Shown one piece after another: positions 47,990-57,996 of a stretch of DNA of 64,000 bases. The translations under genes and the position numbers were made by a program. The notes below the pieces were generated by a model that worked only from the letters and a program-made list of their open reading frames with translations, was not told the origin of the DNA and did no database searches. The stretch's first letter is position 1. Each line of letters starts with the position of its first letter. The stretch comes from Aristolochia californica. Taxonomy: Eukaryota; Streptophyta; Magnoliopsida; Piperales; Aristolochiaceae. The stretch lies in the NCBI GenBank assembly GCA_029961685.1, contig JARWKL010000006.1, forward strand, positions 7,818,748-7,882,747, given 5' to 3'.

Positions 47990-49639
47990 ATGCGTCAGAG
48001 TCTTGCTTACGACTATAAACTTAGCACATTGTGGGCAATCCCCACATTTCTATCCCTTTGTGCATTACAGTTTTATTTTTATTTTATTTTATTTTTGGTT
48101 TATTCATACTCTCTTGCCGGCTGAGAGCATAAATGGTTCCAGTAGTCGATGACCAGACTTTTGGTCCCTAGTTTGAGAGGTCTGTACTCAAACAACCGTT
48201 CTGGGATTGACCAGTTCAATCTTGAAGTATTGAATGAAAACCTTATGGTGAGTAACTTAAGGACTTGTGTTCAGCGCGTGATTCCTGCTGCCTTCAGTGG
48301 CCAGTCACACGGAGATTTCTTCAAAGTGTGATGTGGGATAGCGGTTTCATCTACGGGTACGGCTGATACGAGTAAACCTTCTTCGAGGGAGACTATGTAT
48401 CATTCCTGGGGGTCTTTATTATTTTTATTTTTTTTGTAGTCGTTATAGTGTTTTAACTTTTCCCCATTGAGGACAATGTCAGGTTTAGGTTTGGCGGGGG
48501 GGGAACGACTCTTTTATATCTTAGCAATAATTTTCTTTTGATTTGTGTTACCAGTTTTCAAATTACTCCTCTTAGTATGTGGTTAACATTAGTAGAGTTA
48601 AAATAAGTTGTTCAAATGTGTTTCAAAAATTTTCGTAAATTTGTGTAGAATATGCCTATTAGAAATCTGATATCATTTGTTGTGATTCATGAGAATTCAG
48701 TGGGATAACTTACTATTGCATTAGACTTGGAACTTAGTTGCAAAAGAGAACATGTAAATCTAGTGTTGATCTATGTTAGTCTGAATAGTCCTGTATGCCT
48801 GTTTGAACTCAATCTTTTTTATACCTCAGTGAAATTCCTTGTTGTAATGTATGAATGCGAAGGGAAATACTCTTGCTTGCAAAAGACAGATAACTTCAGA
48901 AACAGCCTGGGCAAACCCAGGGACATGCACCAGAACAGTTGGTTACTTAAAAATAAGTGCATGTGCAGTGAAGACGAATACAAAATGGTGGTAATACCAA
49001 AAGTATTCAGTGAAACAAAAACTACGCTGGTAATAGCAAAAGTGCGCTGGTAATAGCGTAAAATGGTTTTCAATCTGGAAGCAATGAGTTTCTTAACTTT
49101 GAAGATGAATTGTAATTTGAAAGAAGTTGCAAGTCAAGATTGAAATTGGTATATTTCTTCTGTGAGATTGTCAGACAACAAGCTTACTCTAGTATTTTCT
49201 CTTAATTGTGATGTGACCAGGATTGTATTGTTATTTGTTGCCTCTTTGTTCTGTTGAAGTAATAGCTTATGGGTCACATTGGTTCAAGTGGAGTAACAAT
49301 GAGTGTATTTGGATTGATAATAGGCTATATTTTACACAGGTTTTAATATTTCGCAAGATCTCATATGAATTTCAGATATTTTACGATACTAAGTATTAGT
49401 CATATGCTAATGAGGAGTAAATTTTCTTCAGTTTTTCTTTTTATATTATTGATTTAGATGAATTTTGTGGGTAAATTCCATGCAAACCCTCACGAGACAT
49501 AACTCGTCCACTACTGCAGAGTAGGGGTTTAACGGCTTGTTGCATGCGCTAAATGCAATCGTGCTTCCTACGAAAGTGGCATTTTGTTTTCCTAGGCTTA
49601 ATTTTGGTTCGATTGTTGTTTTGCTAGGGACTAGCAAAG
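47990..49639 (+). other. Athila 3' non-coding region, no envelope-like gene
   Basis: About 1.65 kb between integrase and the 3' polypurine tract, the place where many Athila elements carry an envelope-like ORF. Only short ORFs are present here and none is recognisable. It contains an internal polypurine-like tract (48479-48503: AGGTTTAGGTTTGGCGGGG and following Gs) and three GCTGGTAATAGC-like motifs at 48990-49062. The part 48462-48966 is the twin of the inverted fragment at 41067-41586. Confidence 0.75.
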
Positions 49640-49656
49640 ATTTAGGTTTGGGGGTG
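49640..49656 (+). promoter_or_regulatory. Athila 3' polypurine tract
   Basis: TTTAGGTTTGGGGGTG lies directly upstream of the LTR start TGATAG, matching the Athila-type plus-strand priming site. A similar tract lies 1.15 kb upstream (48479-48503). Confidence 0.8.
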
Positions 49657-49946
49657 TGATAGATGCCATATTCTGACATGAGAACTAGGTTAATTATAAT
49701 AGAATAACCTTTATAATTGTGTTATAGGTGGTTACTTATCGGTTTTCAAATGAAATGAGCATTTATTGAATTTGGCATTAATCACTGTCGATATTGCATA
49801 TTTCTCCCTCCTGAATTATATTTCATTATTTTTTTAGTCTTATTTCTTCCTGAAATGCTTTTTATAGATTCAATTATGGAATTTCAGGAGAATTTGGGTG
49901 GAGAAGAAGATATTTACCAAAATGCCCTTAGTGAAATGGAGGTAAT
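49657..49946 (+). mobile_element. Athila 3' LTR, 3'-truncated
   Basis: Begins TGATAGATGCCATATTC just after the polypurine tract; ends after ~290 bp where it turns back on itself. The first 256 bases are the left arm of a palindrome with 49947-50202. Confidence 0.8.
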
Positions 49947-50202
49947 TATCTTCTTCTCCACCCAAATTCTCCTGAAATTCCATAATTGAATCTATAAAAA
50001 GCATTTCAGGAAGAAATAAGACTAAAAAAATAATGAAATATAATTCAGGAGGGAGAAATATGCAATATCGACAGTGATTAATGCCAAATTCAATAAATGC
50101 TCATTTCATTTGAAAACCGATAAGTAACCACCTATAACACAATTATAAAGGTTATTCTATTATAATTAACCTAGTTCTCATGTCAGAATATGGCATCTAT
50201 CA
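49947..50202 (-). mobile_element. LTR start of a second Athila element, minus orientation
   Basis: Reverse complement of 49657-49912, with no difference seen by eye. Its outer end is the exact LTR terminus (TGATAG on the minus strand from 50202) and abuts intact viral movement-protein sequence (AGGGTTTCC...), so this looks like a genuine integration boundary of a minus-oriented Athila into viral copy 2. Confidence 0.85.
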
Positions 50203-50572
50203 AGGGTTTCCAATCCAAATAGCGACCATCAGGAAGTATGGCCTGAAGGCATGTGTTCATCCCTAATAAGGTCAGGGGTTTGAACGCAATCTGGATGCAC
50301 CCAATATGCATATATTTCTTTTCAGTATCTGCAAGATACTTATTAAGATCGGTTAACTCTAATAATTTAAGAGTTGAATCTTGATTTTCAAGATTAATTG
50401 TTTGTTCCAAGGTTTTAATTCCCATGGTACTAGAAAGGGTGAAGGTTCCTTTCTTGTATATTGATGTAGGTTTAATGGACGGAAGTGTCCAATCTTTTAA
50501 TTGTTGTTGAACTTTATATTCAACCAAAGATGCATTCTTAACAGATCCAGTAATCCTACAACTGGATGCCAT
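50203..50572 (-). pseudogene. Pararetrovirus movement protein N-terminus, copy 2 (truncated)
   Basis: About 123 codons from the ATG at 50572 (MASSCRITGSVKNASLVEYK) to GRYLDWKP, where the Athila LTR terminus cuts it at 50202/50203. The frame is open in the remaining part. An in-frame ATG 13 codons upstream (50611) exists here and in copy 3; the 50572 start is chosen because it begins the conserved stretch. Same protein as copy 3 MP at 54028. Confidence 0.82.
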
Positions 50573-51173
50573 GCTTGGACAAATTAAAAATTTTAAACCA
50601 AAGTTAAACAAATTAAACTAACACACAACAGCAGGAGTGGTAAAAGAAAACCAGAAGGAGGAATATCCTAGTATGAAGTAAACATATTATAAAATGATTA
50701 TATGGCAATCATGAACGAAGCAAACTAATTTTCATAATATCATAATTAATTTACTGTTCATTATCTTCTTGATCAGATACACGTCTGTCAACGATTTAAG
50801 AGTATAGCAGCCCTCAACGCCTACGCCTATCCACGAAAACAGCAACACGGGCATACCTCAACGCGACTTGGGTGACGTCCATATCATAAAAAGAATGAGG
50901 ATGAATATAAATCATTATAACATTGCGAAGTAAGTTAACTCCCCTGATGATTAAAATATAAAAAATTTAAAATAGCTTACCCCATACCTGGATATTCAAG
51001 GTTTATCCTTCCATGGATCTGATACCAAATTACAGCGGGAAGTAGGAAATTAAAATTAAATAGTACAAAGACAGAAGGCATAACACACAGACAAAAACTC
51101 AAGAATTATTCAAAGCTTTTCACAATAACATAAAATACTTACAGAAAACTCCAAGTCTTACAAACACATGAGT
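50573..51173 (-). other. Pararetrovirus leader, copy 2
   Basis: Leader running (on the minus strand) from near the inferred RNA start through the primer site (51014-51027) to MP. At 51173/51174 it is fused to RNase H sequence, so ORF2, the promoter and the RNase H end are missing between them. No long ORF. Confidence 0.82.
51014..51027 (-). promoter_or_regulatory. tRNA-iMet primer-binding site, copy 2 (one mismatch)
   Basis: The minus strand reads TGGTATCAGATCCA; one change (G to T) from TGGTATCAGAGCCA. Confidence 0.87.
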
Positions 51174-52464
51174 TAAGAATTGATTTGGCAGCAGAACAAT
51201 CTACTCTTAAAAGGAATTTTTGATTTAATAAATCATCTTGGAATTTATGAATGCAATTAATTATTGCTAAAATTTCCTATTTAACAGTAGAATAATTAAT
51301 CTGTGCCTCATGCCAATTGCCAGATGTAAATCTAACTAGTTCTTCTTTACCTGCTGGATTTCTTTGTTTTAAGATACCACCATAGCCTATATGGGAGGCA
51401 TCATTCTCTACTACCTTCGGATATGAAGGATTGGTTAGGTTAAGACAAGGGAATTGTTTAACCTTACTCTTGATTAATTGGACTGCCAGTTTATGTTTAG
51501 GAGTCCAAGGCTCAGGATTCTTTCTGAGTCGTTTATGTAATATTGCGGAGTCTTGAGCAAGATGAGGATAATAATCCGCAATATAATTGAGACTTCCTAG
51601 AAATCTCTGAAGTTGAGTTTTCTCCAGTAATTCATCCGAAAACTTGGAGGCAAACTCAATGCTTCTATCAATGGGAACTATTTTTCCCTTGTAAATATTG
51701 TGACCTAAAAATCTAACAGAGGTCTGAAACAATTTCATTTTCGGTGCCGATATCACCAACCCATGTTTTCTAATAACTGTTTTGAAAACATGAAAATGCT
51801 TAAAATGAGTATCAATAGATTCTGACTAAACAAGGATATCATCAATATAAACAATGGTAAATTTAGGATAAGGAGTAAATATATCATTCATGATATTTTG
51901 AAATTCAGATGGAGCATTTTTCAAACCGAAAGGCATAACATTCTATTCAAAGTGACCAAAAGGGACAGTGAATGCAGTCTTATATTTATCCTTTTCATTG
52001 ATTTGAATTTGCCAATATCCAGATTTCAAATCAAATTTTGAAAAGATTTTAGCAGAAAACAATCTGTCTAATAAATCTTTTTTATTTGGGATAGGATATC
52101 GAATCCATCTCAAACAATCATTCAGTGGTTTATAATTAACCACTAATCTTAGAACACCTCGTTCCTTTTCTGCATTTTTATTTACATAAAATGCAGTACA
52201 ACTCCATGGGGAGAAAGATTTTCTAATTAATTTCTTATCCAACAGATTTTGGATTTCCTTCTTGCAAAGGTCTAGTAAGGTATGTTTCATTTGACTAGGC
52301 CTTTCTTTTGTCAGGATGGTTCTTTCATTGAACTCATCAATATATGGTAAAGACACAATATATTTATGTCGGTCCCAAAAAGCAGTAGGAATGTCACTAC
52401 AAATTTCTTGGGCAAATATTTTCTGAAGAAAACTAATTTTCTCTTTTTTATCTATAGCTTCCAA
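51174..52464 (-). pseudogene. Pararetrovirus reverse transcriptase / RNase H, copy 2 (three stops)
   Basis: One frame in minus orientation interrupted only by nonsense codons: TAG at 51943 (in the FGHFE region, a Trp in copy 1), TAG just after YIDDILV (near 51829) and TAG at 51277-51279 (CAG in copy 3). RT motifs RLVVNYKPLNDC without Arg-Leu change, FDLKSGYWQIQINEKDKYK, YIDD at 51838-51849, and RNase H ENDASHIGYG with its first Asp kept. Cut at 51174 within RNase H. It appears to be the least frameshifted RT of the three copies. Confidence 0.9.
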
Positions 52465-53452
52465 CTGTTGTTCAAGGGTTAAAAATTGAATTTCTTTATG
52501 CAGGAAACTAAGATGTTCTTTAATATTTCTTAATTCAGAAATCTCATTGATAAAACTAATTTGAGGAGGAGATTTGAAAGAGAAATATATCGGTTAATTA
52601 TGAACCTGTCCAAGAATTCCTTTATTATCAATACCTTTAATTGGCATGATTTCTCCAAAAAAGGAGTGCCTAATATGACATGTTGAGTCATATTCTTGAC
52701 TAATAAAAAGTTTGTATTAATACACTGATTATTAGTGCAAATGTAGGCATTATTTAAATTGTATTTAATTTTTCATTTTGTCTCCATTGGCATTAGCCAA
52801 AGTTTGAGTTGTTTTCTCAAAATATTGGGTTGGGATTAACCCTTCCTAGATGCAATTTAAATCTGCTCCACTATCAATCAGAGCTGTCAGTTTAGGAATG
52901 ATAAAGTTATGATCAATTACCAAATTAATAATAGTATGCCACCTTTGATGGATGACTTTGGTAATTTGATTAAGAAAAGATTCCTCAGATTTCTTTTCTT
53001 TATGTGAACTACTTTGTTCATATTTTTGTTCAAGCTTGATTTCTTTAATTTCTCCCTTTAATGAGGAGATGGATACGGGTTGTTTTGAAGAATTGGTTTC
53101 TACATAACGACCAATAATTTCCTTCAAAGAATAAGGTTTTACTCCTTGAATGGGAGGTATCTTTGAAGTAGTTTGCATTTGATCAAGATATTCTTTGATT
53201 AAATATCGTTTTGTTTGAGGATCCTCCTCCTGATCAATGTTCTCTAGCATACGTTGTTGATCATTGGTAAGAACATTAATCTGATGCATTTGTGCCACAG
53301 ATTGAAGATGGGAACAACTACAATCTTGGTCATCTGATTGACTGGATGAGGGAAAATCAATATCATCCCCAGAATCAGAATTTAAGAGAACTTTAGCCAA
53401 CTGGATTCTCAATCCTTCATCTATTTGAAGTTGGTTAAGTTTCTCTTTAGTT
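52465..53452 (-). pseudogene. Pararetrovirus linker and aspartic protease, copy 2
   Basis: The part 52846-53412 is an open frame of 188 codons: acidic start (LNSDSGDDIDFPSSSQSDD), QTKRYLIKEYLDQMQTTSKI, a shortened linker lacking part of the coiled-coil segment seen in copies 1 and 3, and the active site ALIDSGADLN (DSGAD at 52861-52875). A TAG at 52846-52848 (CAG elsewhere) ends it. The rest to 52465 holds the frameshifted protease C-terminus (HVILGTPFL equivalent near 52670) and the RT lead-in. Just beyond 53412 the zinc-knuckle tail (KEKLNQLQ) is cut off near 53452. Confidence 0.85.
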
Positions 53453-53566
53453 TCTCTTTAATTCTCCTTTGATATGTTCTATGTCAAATTCAAAGGCGCT
53501 TAAGTCCGCCTGCCATCTGCCAAAGATTTTTTTGGAAGTAAGATTCTTCACATCCTTCTTAAGAAT
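53453..53566 (-). pseudogene. Pararetrovirus RNase H C-terminal fragment
   Basis: About 110 bp in minus orientation matching 35694-35805 of copy 1 (the AFDFDIEHIKGELN region). It lies between copy 2 and the plus-oriented copy 3 and belongs to neither reading frame. It meets copy 3 at an ATTTGG overlap. Confidence 0.85.
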
Positions 53567-53571
53567 GAATT

Positions 53572-53585
53572 TGGTATCAGAGCCA
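53572..53585 (+). promoter_or_regulatory. tRNA-iMet primer-binding site, copy 3 (exact)
   Basis: TGGTATCAGAGCCA, an exact match to the Caulimoviridae primer site for initiator tRNA-Met, followed by TGG. This is where minus-strand DNA synthesis begins, and copy 3 starts within about five bases of it. Confidence 0.93.
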
Positions 53586-54027
53586 TGGAAAGCTAAACCT
53601 TGAATATCCATGTATGGGGTAAGCTATTATAATTTTTTTATATTTTAATCATCAGGGAGTTAACTTACTTCGCAATGTTATAATTATTTACTATTCATCC
53701 TCATTCTTCTTATGATATGGGACGTCACCCAAGTCACATTGAGGTATGCCCGTGTTGCCGTTGTCGTGGATAGGCGTAAGCGTTGAGGGCCGCTATACTC
53801 TTAAATCGTTGACAGCATGTATCTGATCAAGAAGATAATGAACAGTAAATTAGTTATGATATTATGAACAATTGTTTGCTTCATTCATCATTACCATATA
53901 ATCAGTTTATAATATGTTTACTTCATACTAGGATATTCCTCCTTCTGGTTTTCTTTTACCACTCCGGTTGTTGTGTAGTTAGTTTAATTTGTTTAACTTT
54001 GGTTTTAAATTGTTAATTCGTCCAAGC
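53586..54027 (+). other. Pararetrovirus leader, copy 3
   Basis: About 440 bases between the primer site and MP, matching the leaders of copies 1 and 2. No long ORF. It contains the in-frame upstream ATG at 53989, 13 codons before the chosen MP start. Confidence 0.8.
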
Positions 54028-55035
54028 ATGGCATCCAGTAGTAGGATTATTGGATCTGTTAAGAATGCATCTTTGGTTGAATATAAAGTTCAACAACAAT
54101 TAAATGATTGGACAATTCCGTCCATTAAACCTACATCAATAAACAAGAAAGGAACCTTCACCCTTTCTAGTACCATGGGAATTAAAACCATGAAACAAAC
54201 AATTAATCTTGAAAATCAAGATTCAACTCTTAAATTATTAGAGTTAACCGATCTTAATAAGTATCTTGCAGATACTGAAAAGAAATATATGCATATTGGG
54301 TGCATCCAGATTGTGTTCAAACCCTTGACCTTATTAGGAATGAACACATGTCTTCAGGCCATACTTCGTGATGGTCGCTTTTTGGATTGGAAACCCTCAT
54401 TAATGGGTATTGTCGAAACAAGTCTCAGTACGGGACCTGTTTACTTTAACGTCCATCCAAACCTCACCCAATTTTTAACAGATAGGAATTTGTTAGAATC
54501 TATCCAGTTAAGGATTCTAATACACGGATACAATTTTATTCCTGGAACTAAAACCATTGCAGTTATTGCAAGGATTCATTTCAAAATTATGAATACCTTA
54601 GTCCCTAAGGTATTACACTTAACAGATCAAGGTAACACTGTATTGATCGAAACAGATCTGATGAGTGCAAATGTTGCCACTCCTAGGATGATCAATTGGG
54701 AGGAAATTCATTTCCCAGCCAACTGGACTATTCCTCAGGTTGTTCCTCCACGACTCCTGATTAATCAGGATATTGATCAAGTCATCCAATCAGCTGATGG
54801 CAATGTGGTAATTAATTTCAAAGACAAAAATCCTTACCGAGTTTCTTTACCACCAACGTCATCCAGATATTCAGATGTAGGCCAATCCTCTCGCCTACAG
54901 GAATTGGATGAAAAACAATCCATCAAGGATGATTCCTCATTAAAAGGAATCCACATATCAGAAACCCAAATACCTCATGGGGTCTCTACCAAGGAAGGGA
55001 GCATGATAGGACTTCTCCCACTCCCAGTGACATGA
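54028..55035 (+). CDS. Pararetrovirus movement protein, copy 3 (full-length or nearly so)
   Basis: 335 codons from ATG at 54028 (MASSSRIIGSVKNASLVEYK), open to TGA at 55033-55035; an alternative start lies at 53989. It resembles caulimovirid 30K-type movement proteins in its core (KYMHIGCIQIVFKPLTLLGM; GPVYFNVHPNL; PGTKTIAVIARIHFKIMNTL) and precedes the coat protein. It would move virus through plasmodesmata. Compared with copy 1, two extra bases near 54983 change the last ~17 codons. No promoter is retained upstream because the copy begins at the primer site. Confidence 0.82.
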   Translation: MASSSRIIGSVKNASLVEYKVQQQLNDWTIPSIKPTSINKKGTFTLSSTMGIKTMKQTINLENQDSTLKLLELTDLNKYLADTEKKYMHIGCIQIVFKPLTLLGMNTCLQAILRDGRFLDWKPSLMGIVETSLSTGPVYFNVHPNLTQFLTDRNLLESIQLRILIHGYNFIPGTKTIAVIARIHFKIMNTLVPKVLHLTDQGNTVLIETDLMSANVATPRMINWEEIHFPANWTIPQVVPPRLLINQDIDQVIQSADGNVVINFKDKNPYRVSLPPTSSRYSDVGQSSRLQELDEKQSIKDDSSLKGIHISETQIPHGVSTKEGSMIGLLPLPVT

Positions 55036-55054
55036 CCGGTTTTACTCTGTAACT

Positions 55055-56897
55055 ATGATTTTTACATCCTTACAGCGTACCCCAGCCCCACCACCTTTTG
55101 TGGTGGATCGCGCAGCCATTAAAGCTGAATTCTTTCACCCCAACAATCTAGGTTTCAAACATTGGTTTTTTGACACCTATGGGGCCATAGAACGCATGGA
55201 ATTATCAAACAACTTTTATCTTTATTTGGAAACAAATAAGGTTATTATGTCTTTCGTTGATTGGTTTATGCGTTTCAGACATAAGCAAGCGGAGAAACGA
55301 CCCTTAGTTTCTTCCACCTCTCCCACTCTTTCAACCCTAACGAAAGAATGGCAGTTGATGTCTGGTATCAATATTCGATCAGCTCATCCTCCTACTGATC
55401 CAATTAAGTTTGAATTCTCAAGCACATCAGGCAAAGCTGCTGATTTTGTAGAAGCCGTTGCTTTTGTTAATCCTGAAATTAGCCTGAATCCTATGGGTCA
55501 GATCAGGAGACAAAACAACTTTACCAATTTAAATCTTCAAACGATAGGCCGACAGCTTATGCGCATTGAAGATTTATTGGACAATGGGACACAGGAGAAA
55601 TATTGTCTAAATCCTTTTGACTTATCTTCTCGAAAGTTACCTTATTGATGAATAATAAACCACTCATCAAACCACCTATTCCAATTAGGAATTTTAAATT
55701 GGATAATAATTCTAAAGTTGTTGACGAATTATTAACCAAGCTTGGAAGACTAAATCTTTCTGAAGATCAACTCAAACAAGCCAAAGCGGCAAAAGCCGAT
55801 GAGATTTTAAAAAGCATTCAGGTTTTAGAATCTCATGAATCTCAAGAAGATTCTTTATCACAAAATACTGAAGATTTAACTCCTTCAGCATACTCTGACT
55901 CTGATGAAGGTCAAAACTCTAATCTTAAAGATTTGGGTTTAACCAATGTCAATCAGACTGAAGAAATGATTAGGGACCGATTGAGTATTCAAAAATTAAA
56001 TTATACTAAAAAATCTACTCGGGATTGGGATCTAAATCGTAAACTCTATTATCATAGGCCTACACCTCAAGACCTATTATATGAAGAGAATGTGTATATA
56101 GATCAAAAGGCTTATGATGGAAGATCAATCTATGAATGGAACATAGACGCCATGTCTGAATATCAGATTCTAGAACATTGTCGTCGAATGCTTATGTATT
56201 GTACAATTTGTCGGCAACATAAGAATACTGATCAAGGAATAGCAAAAATATTAACTGCTAGGTTTTTTGGAACCCTTAAAGGTTGGTGGGATAATATCCT
56301 CACCCCTGAACAACATCATGTAATTTATAATTCCAAAAGGTAATTAAAACTGAATCGGGCCAAGCCTACCTTGGTGAGGATGATGCGGTTTATACCTTAA
56401 TTACATATATTGTTCATCATTTTATTGGAAATTTAACTTCCACTACTGATAAGCGAAGAGAGGTGTTGCAGAATCTAAGGTGTAGAACGCTTAGCCATTT
56501 TAGATGGTATAAAATTTTTTTCCTCACTAAGGTTATGCAAAGAACCGATGCCAATAATGAATATTGGAAAGCTAAATTTATTGATGGATTACCAACTCTT
56601 TTTGCCAGCAAGGTGAGAAAAAGGTTAGGTAATGAGGTAGGAATTATCAACTACCATCAATATACATATGGTCTCCTTACCAGTGCTATCATCCAAGAAG
56701 GTCTAACCTTATGTAATGATTTAAACCTTCAAGCTCAGCTTAAGAAACAAAATCTTACTGGTAAGCATGAGCTTGGTGAATTCTGTGAACAGTTTGCCTA
56801 TGACACAGGTCCACCACATTCCCATCAAAGGAAGGGAAAAGGGAAAGTCTCGCATTCTAAGAGACCAGAACCCTACTCCCATCAGAGTAGGAGATAA
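55055..56897 (+). pseudogene. Pararetrovirus coat protein region, copy 3 (broken in three frames)
   Basis: Three successive open pieces: 55055-55648 (AAIKAEFFHPNNLGFKHWFF; SFVDWFMRFRHKQAEKRPLV), 55645-56343 (acidic Ser/Asp-rich stretch, then STRDWDLNRKLYYHRPTPQD, HCRRMLMYCTICRQHKNTD, FFGTLKGWWDN) and 56463-56897 (NEYWKAKFIDGLPTLFASKV; basic end RKGKGKVSHSKR). A one-base gain or loss separates pieces one and two, and the third is frame-shifted near 56340. A TAA follows QSRR at 56895. By order and by the knuckle just downstream this is the gag-like capsid protein. Confidence 0.83.
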
Positions 56898-57002
56898 CCC
56901 AAAAAACAGTCTCATCAAAAGACTCGACATGAAACTAGGATACCTCTACCACGTTAGAAACCACCTCCTAGAAGAACTCCTCCAGACAAAAAGAAAATTG
57001 TC

Positions 57003-57044
57003 TGTTACAAATGTGGCAAATTAGGCCACTATTCCAATAGATGC
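57003..57044 (+). other. CCHC zinc-knuckle codons, copy 3
   Basis: CYKCGKLGHYSNRC, CX2CX4HX4C, identical in residues to copy 1. It lies in a short open stretch after the broken coat protein part. Confidence 0.92.
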
Positions 57045-57996
57045 AAAACTAAAGAGAAACTTAACCAACTTCAAATAGATGAAGGATTGAAAATCCAGTT
57101 GGCTAAAATTCTCTTAAATTCTGATTCTAGGATGATATTGATTATGCCTCATCCAGTCAATCAGATGACCAAGATTGTAGTTGTTCCCATCTTCAATTTG
57201 TGGCACAAATGCATTAGATTAATGTTCTTACCAATGATCAACAACGTATGCTAGAGAACATTGATCAGGAAGAGGATCCTCAAACAAAACGATATTTAAT
57301 CAAAGAATATTTTGATCAAATGCATACTACTTCAAAGATACCTCCCATTCAAGGAGTAAAACCTTATTATTTGAAGGAAATTATTGGTCGTTATGAAGAA
57401 ACCAATTCTTCAAAACAACCCGTATCCGTCTCCTCATTACAAGGAGAAATTAAAGAAATCAAGCTTGAATTAAAAGAATTAAAATCTCTTTATAAAAAGC
57501 TTGAACAAAAATGCGAACAAAGTAGTACACATGAAGAAAAGAAATCTGAGGAATCTTTTCTTAATTAAATTACCAAAGTCATCCATCAAAGGTGGCATAC
57601 TGTTATTAATTTGGTAATTGATTAGAACTTTGTCATTCCTAAACTGGCAGCTCTAATTGATAGTGGAGCAGATTTAAACTACATCCAGGAAGGGTTAATC
57701 CCAACCCAATATTTTGAGAAAACAACTCAAACTTTGGCTAATGCCAATGGAGACAAAATGAAAAATAAATACAAATTAAATAATGCCTCCATTTGCACTA
57801 ATAATCAGTGTATTAATACAGACTTTTTATTAGTCAAGAATATGACTCAACATGTCATATTAGGCACTCCTTTTTTGGAGAAAATCATGTCAATTAAAGG
57901 TATTGATAATCAAGGAATTCTTGGACAGGTTAATAATTAACGGATATATTTCTCTTTCAAATCTCCTCCTCAAATTAGTTTTATCAATGAGATTTC
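57045..57996 (+). pseudogene. Pararetrovirus linker and aspartic protease, copy 3 (broken)
   Basis: Linker open at 57248-57568 (PQTKRYLIKEYFDQMHTTSK, Lys/Glu/Leu-rich heptad-like segment about residues 65-85, likely coiled coil). Then TAA at 57566-57568 and TAG near 57624; the protease active site ALIDSGADLN (DSGAD codons 57659-57673) and HVILGTPFLEK (57734-57940 piece) follow. A TAA ends it at 57938-57940. The TAG near 57624 lies in a 30-base stretch identical to copy 1. Confidence 0.85.

Larger units (their letters stand above)
49657..50202. repeat. Palindrome, 256-bp arms with a 34-bp spacer
   Basis: Arms 49657-49912 and 49947-50202, spacer 49913-49946. Both arms are LTR 5' ends facing each other. 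Could form a long hairpin; might also be a chimeric-read or assembly artefact. Confidence 0.93.

Noticed and set aside
47990..49639. Envelope-like gene expected in some Athila elements
   Set aside because: No ORF longer than about 108 codons; the longest (48727-49053) also exists in the inverted fragment at 41055-41303 and has no signal peptide or transmembrane pattern typical of that gene.
49657..50202. The palindrome as a microRNA precursor or MITE
   Set aside because: Arms are LTR starts facing each other, the outer left side continues from a polypurine tract, and there is no target duplication at the palindrome ends as a MITE would show.
41067..50202. A simple nested insertion of one Athila into one viral copy
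   Set aside because: The viral MP pieces at the two ends overlap by roughly 100 codons instead of by a five-base target duplication, and the outer Athila pieces are inverted relative to the inner element, so at least one further rearrangement is needed.
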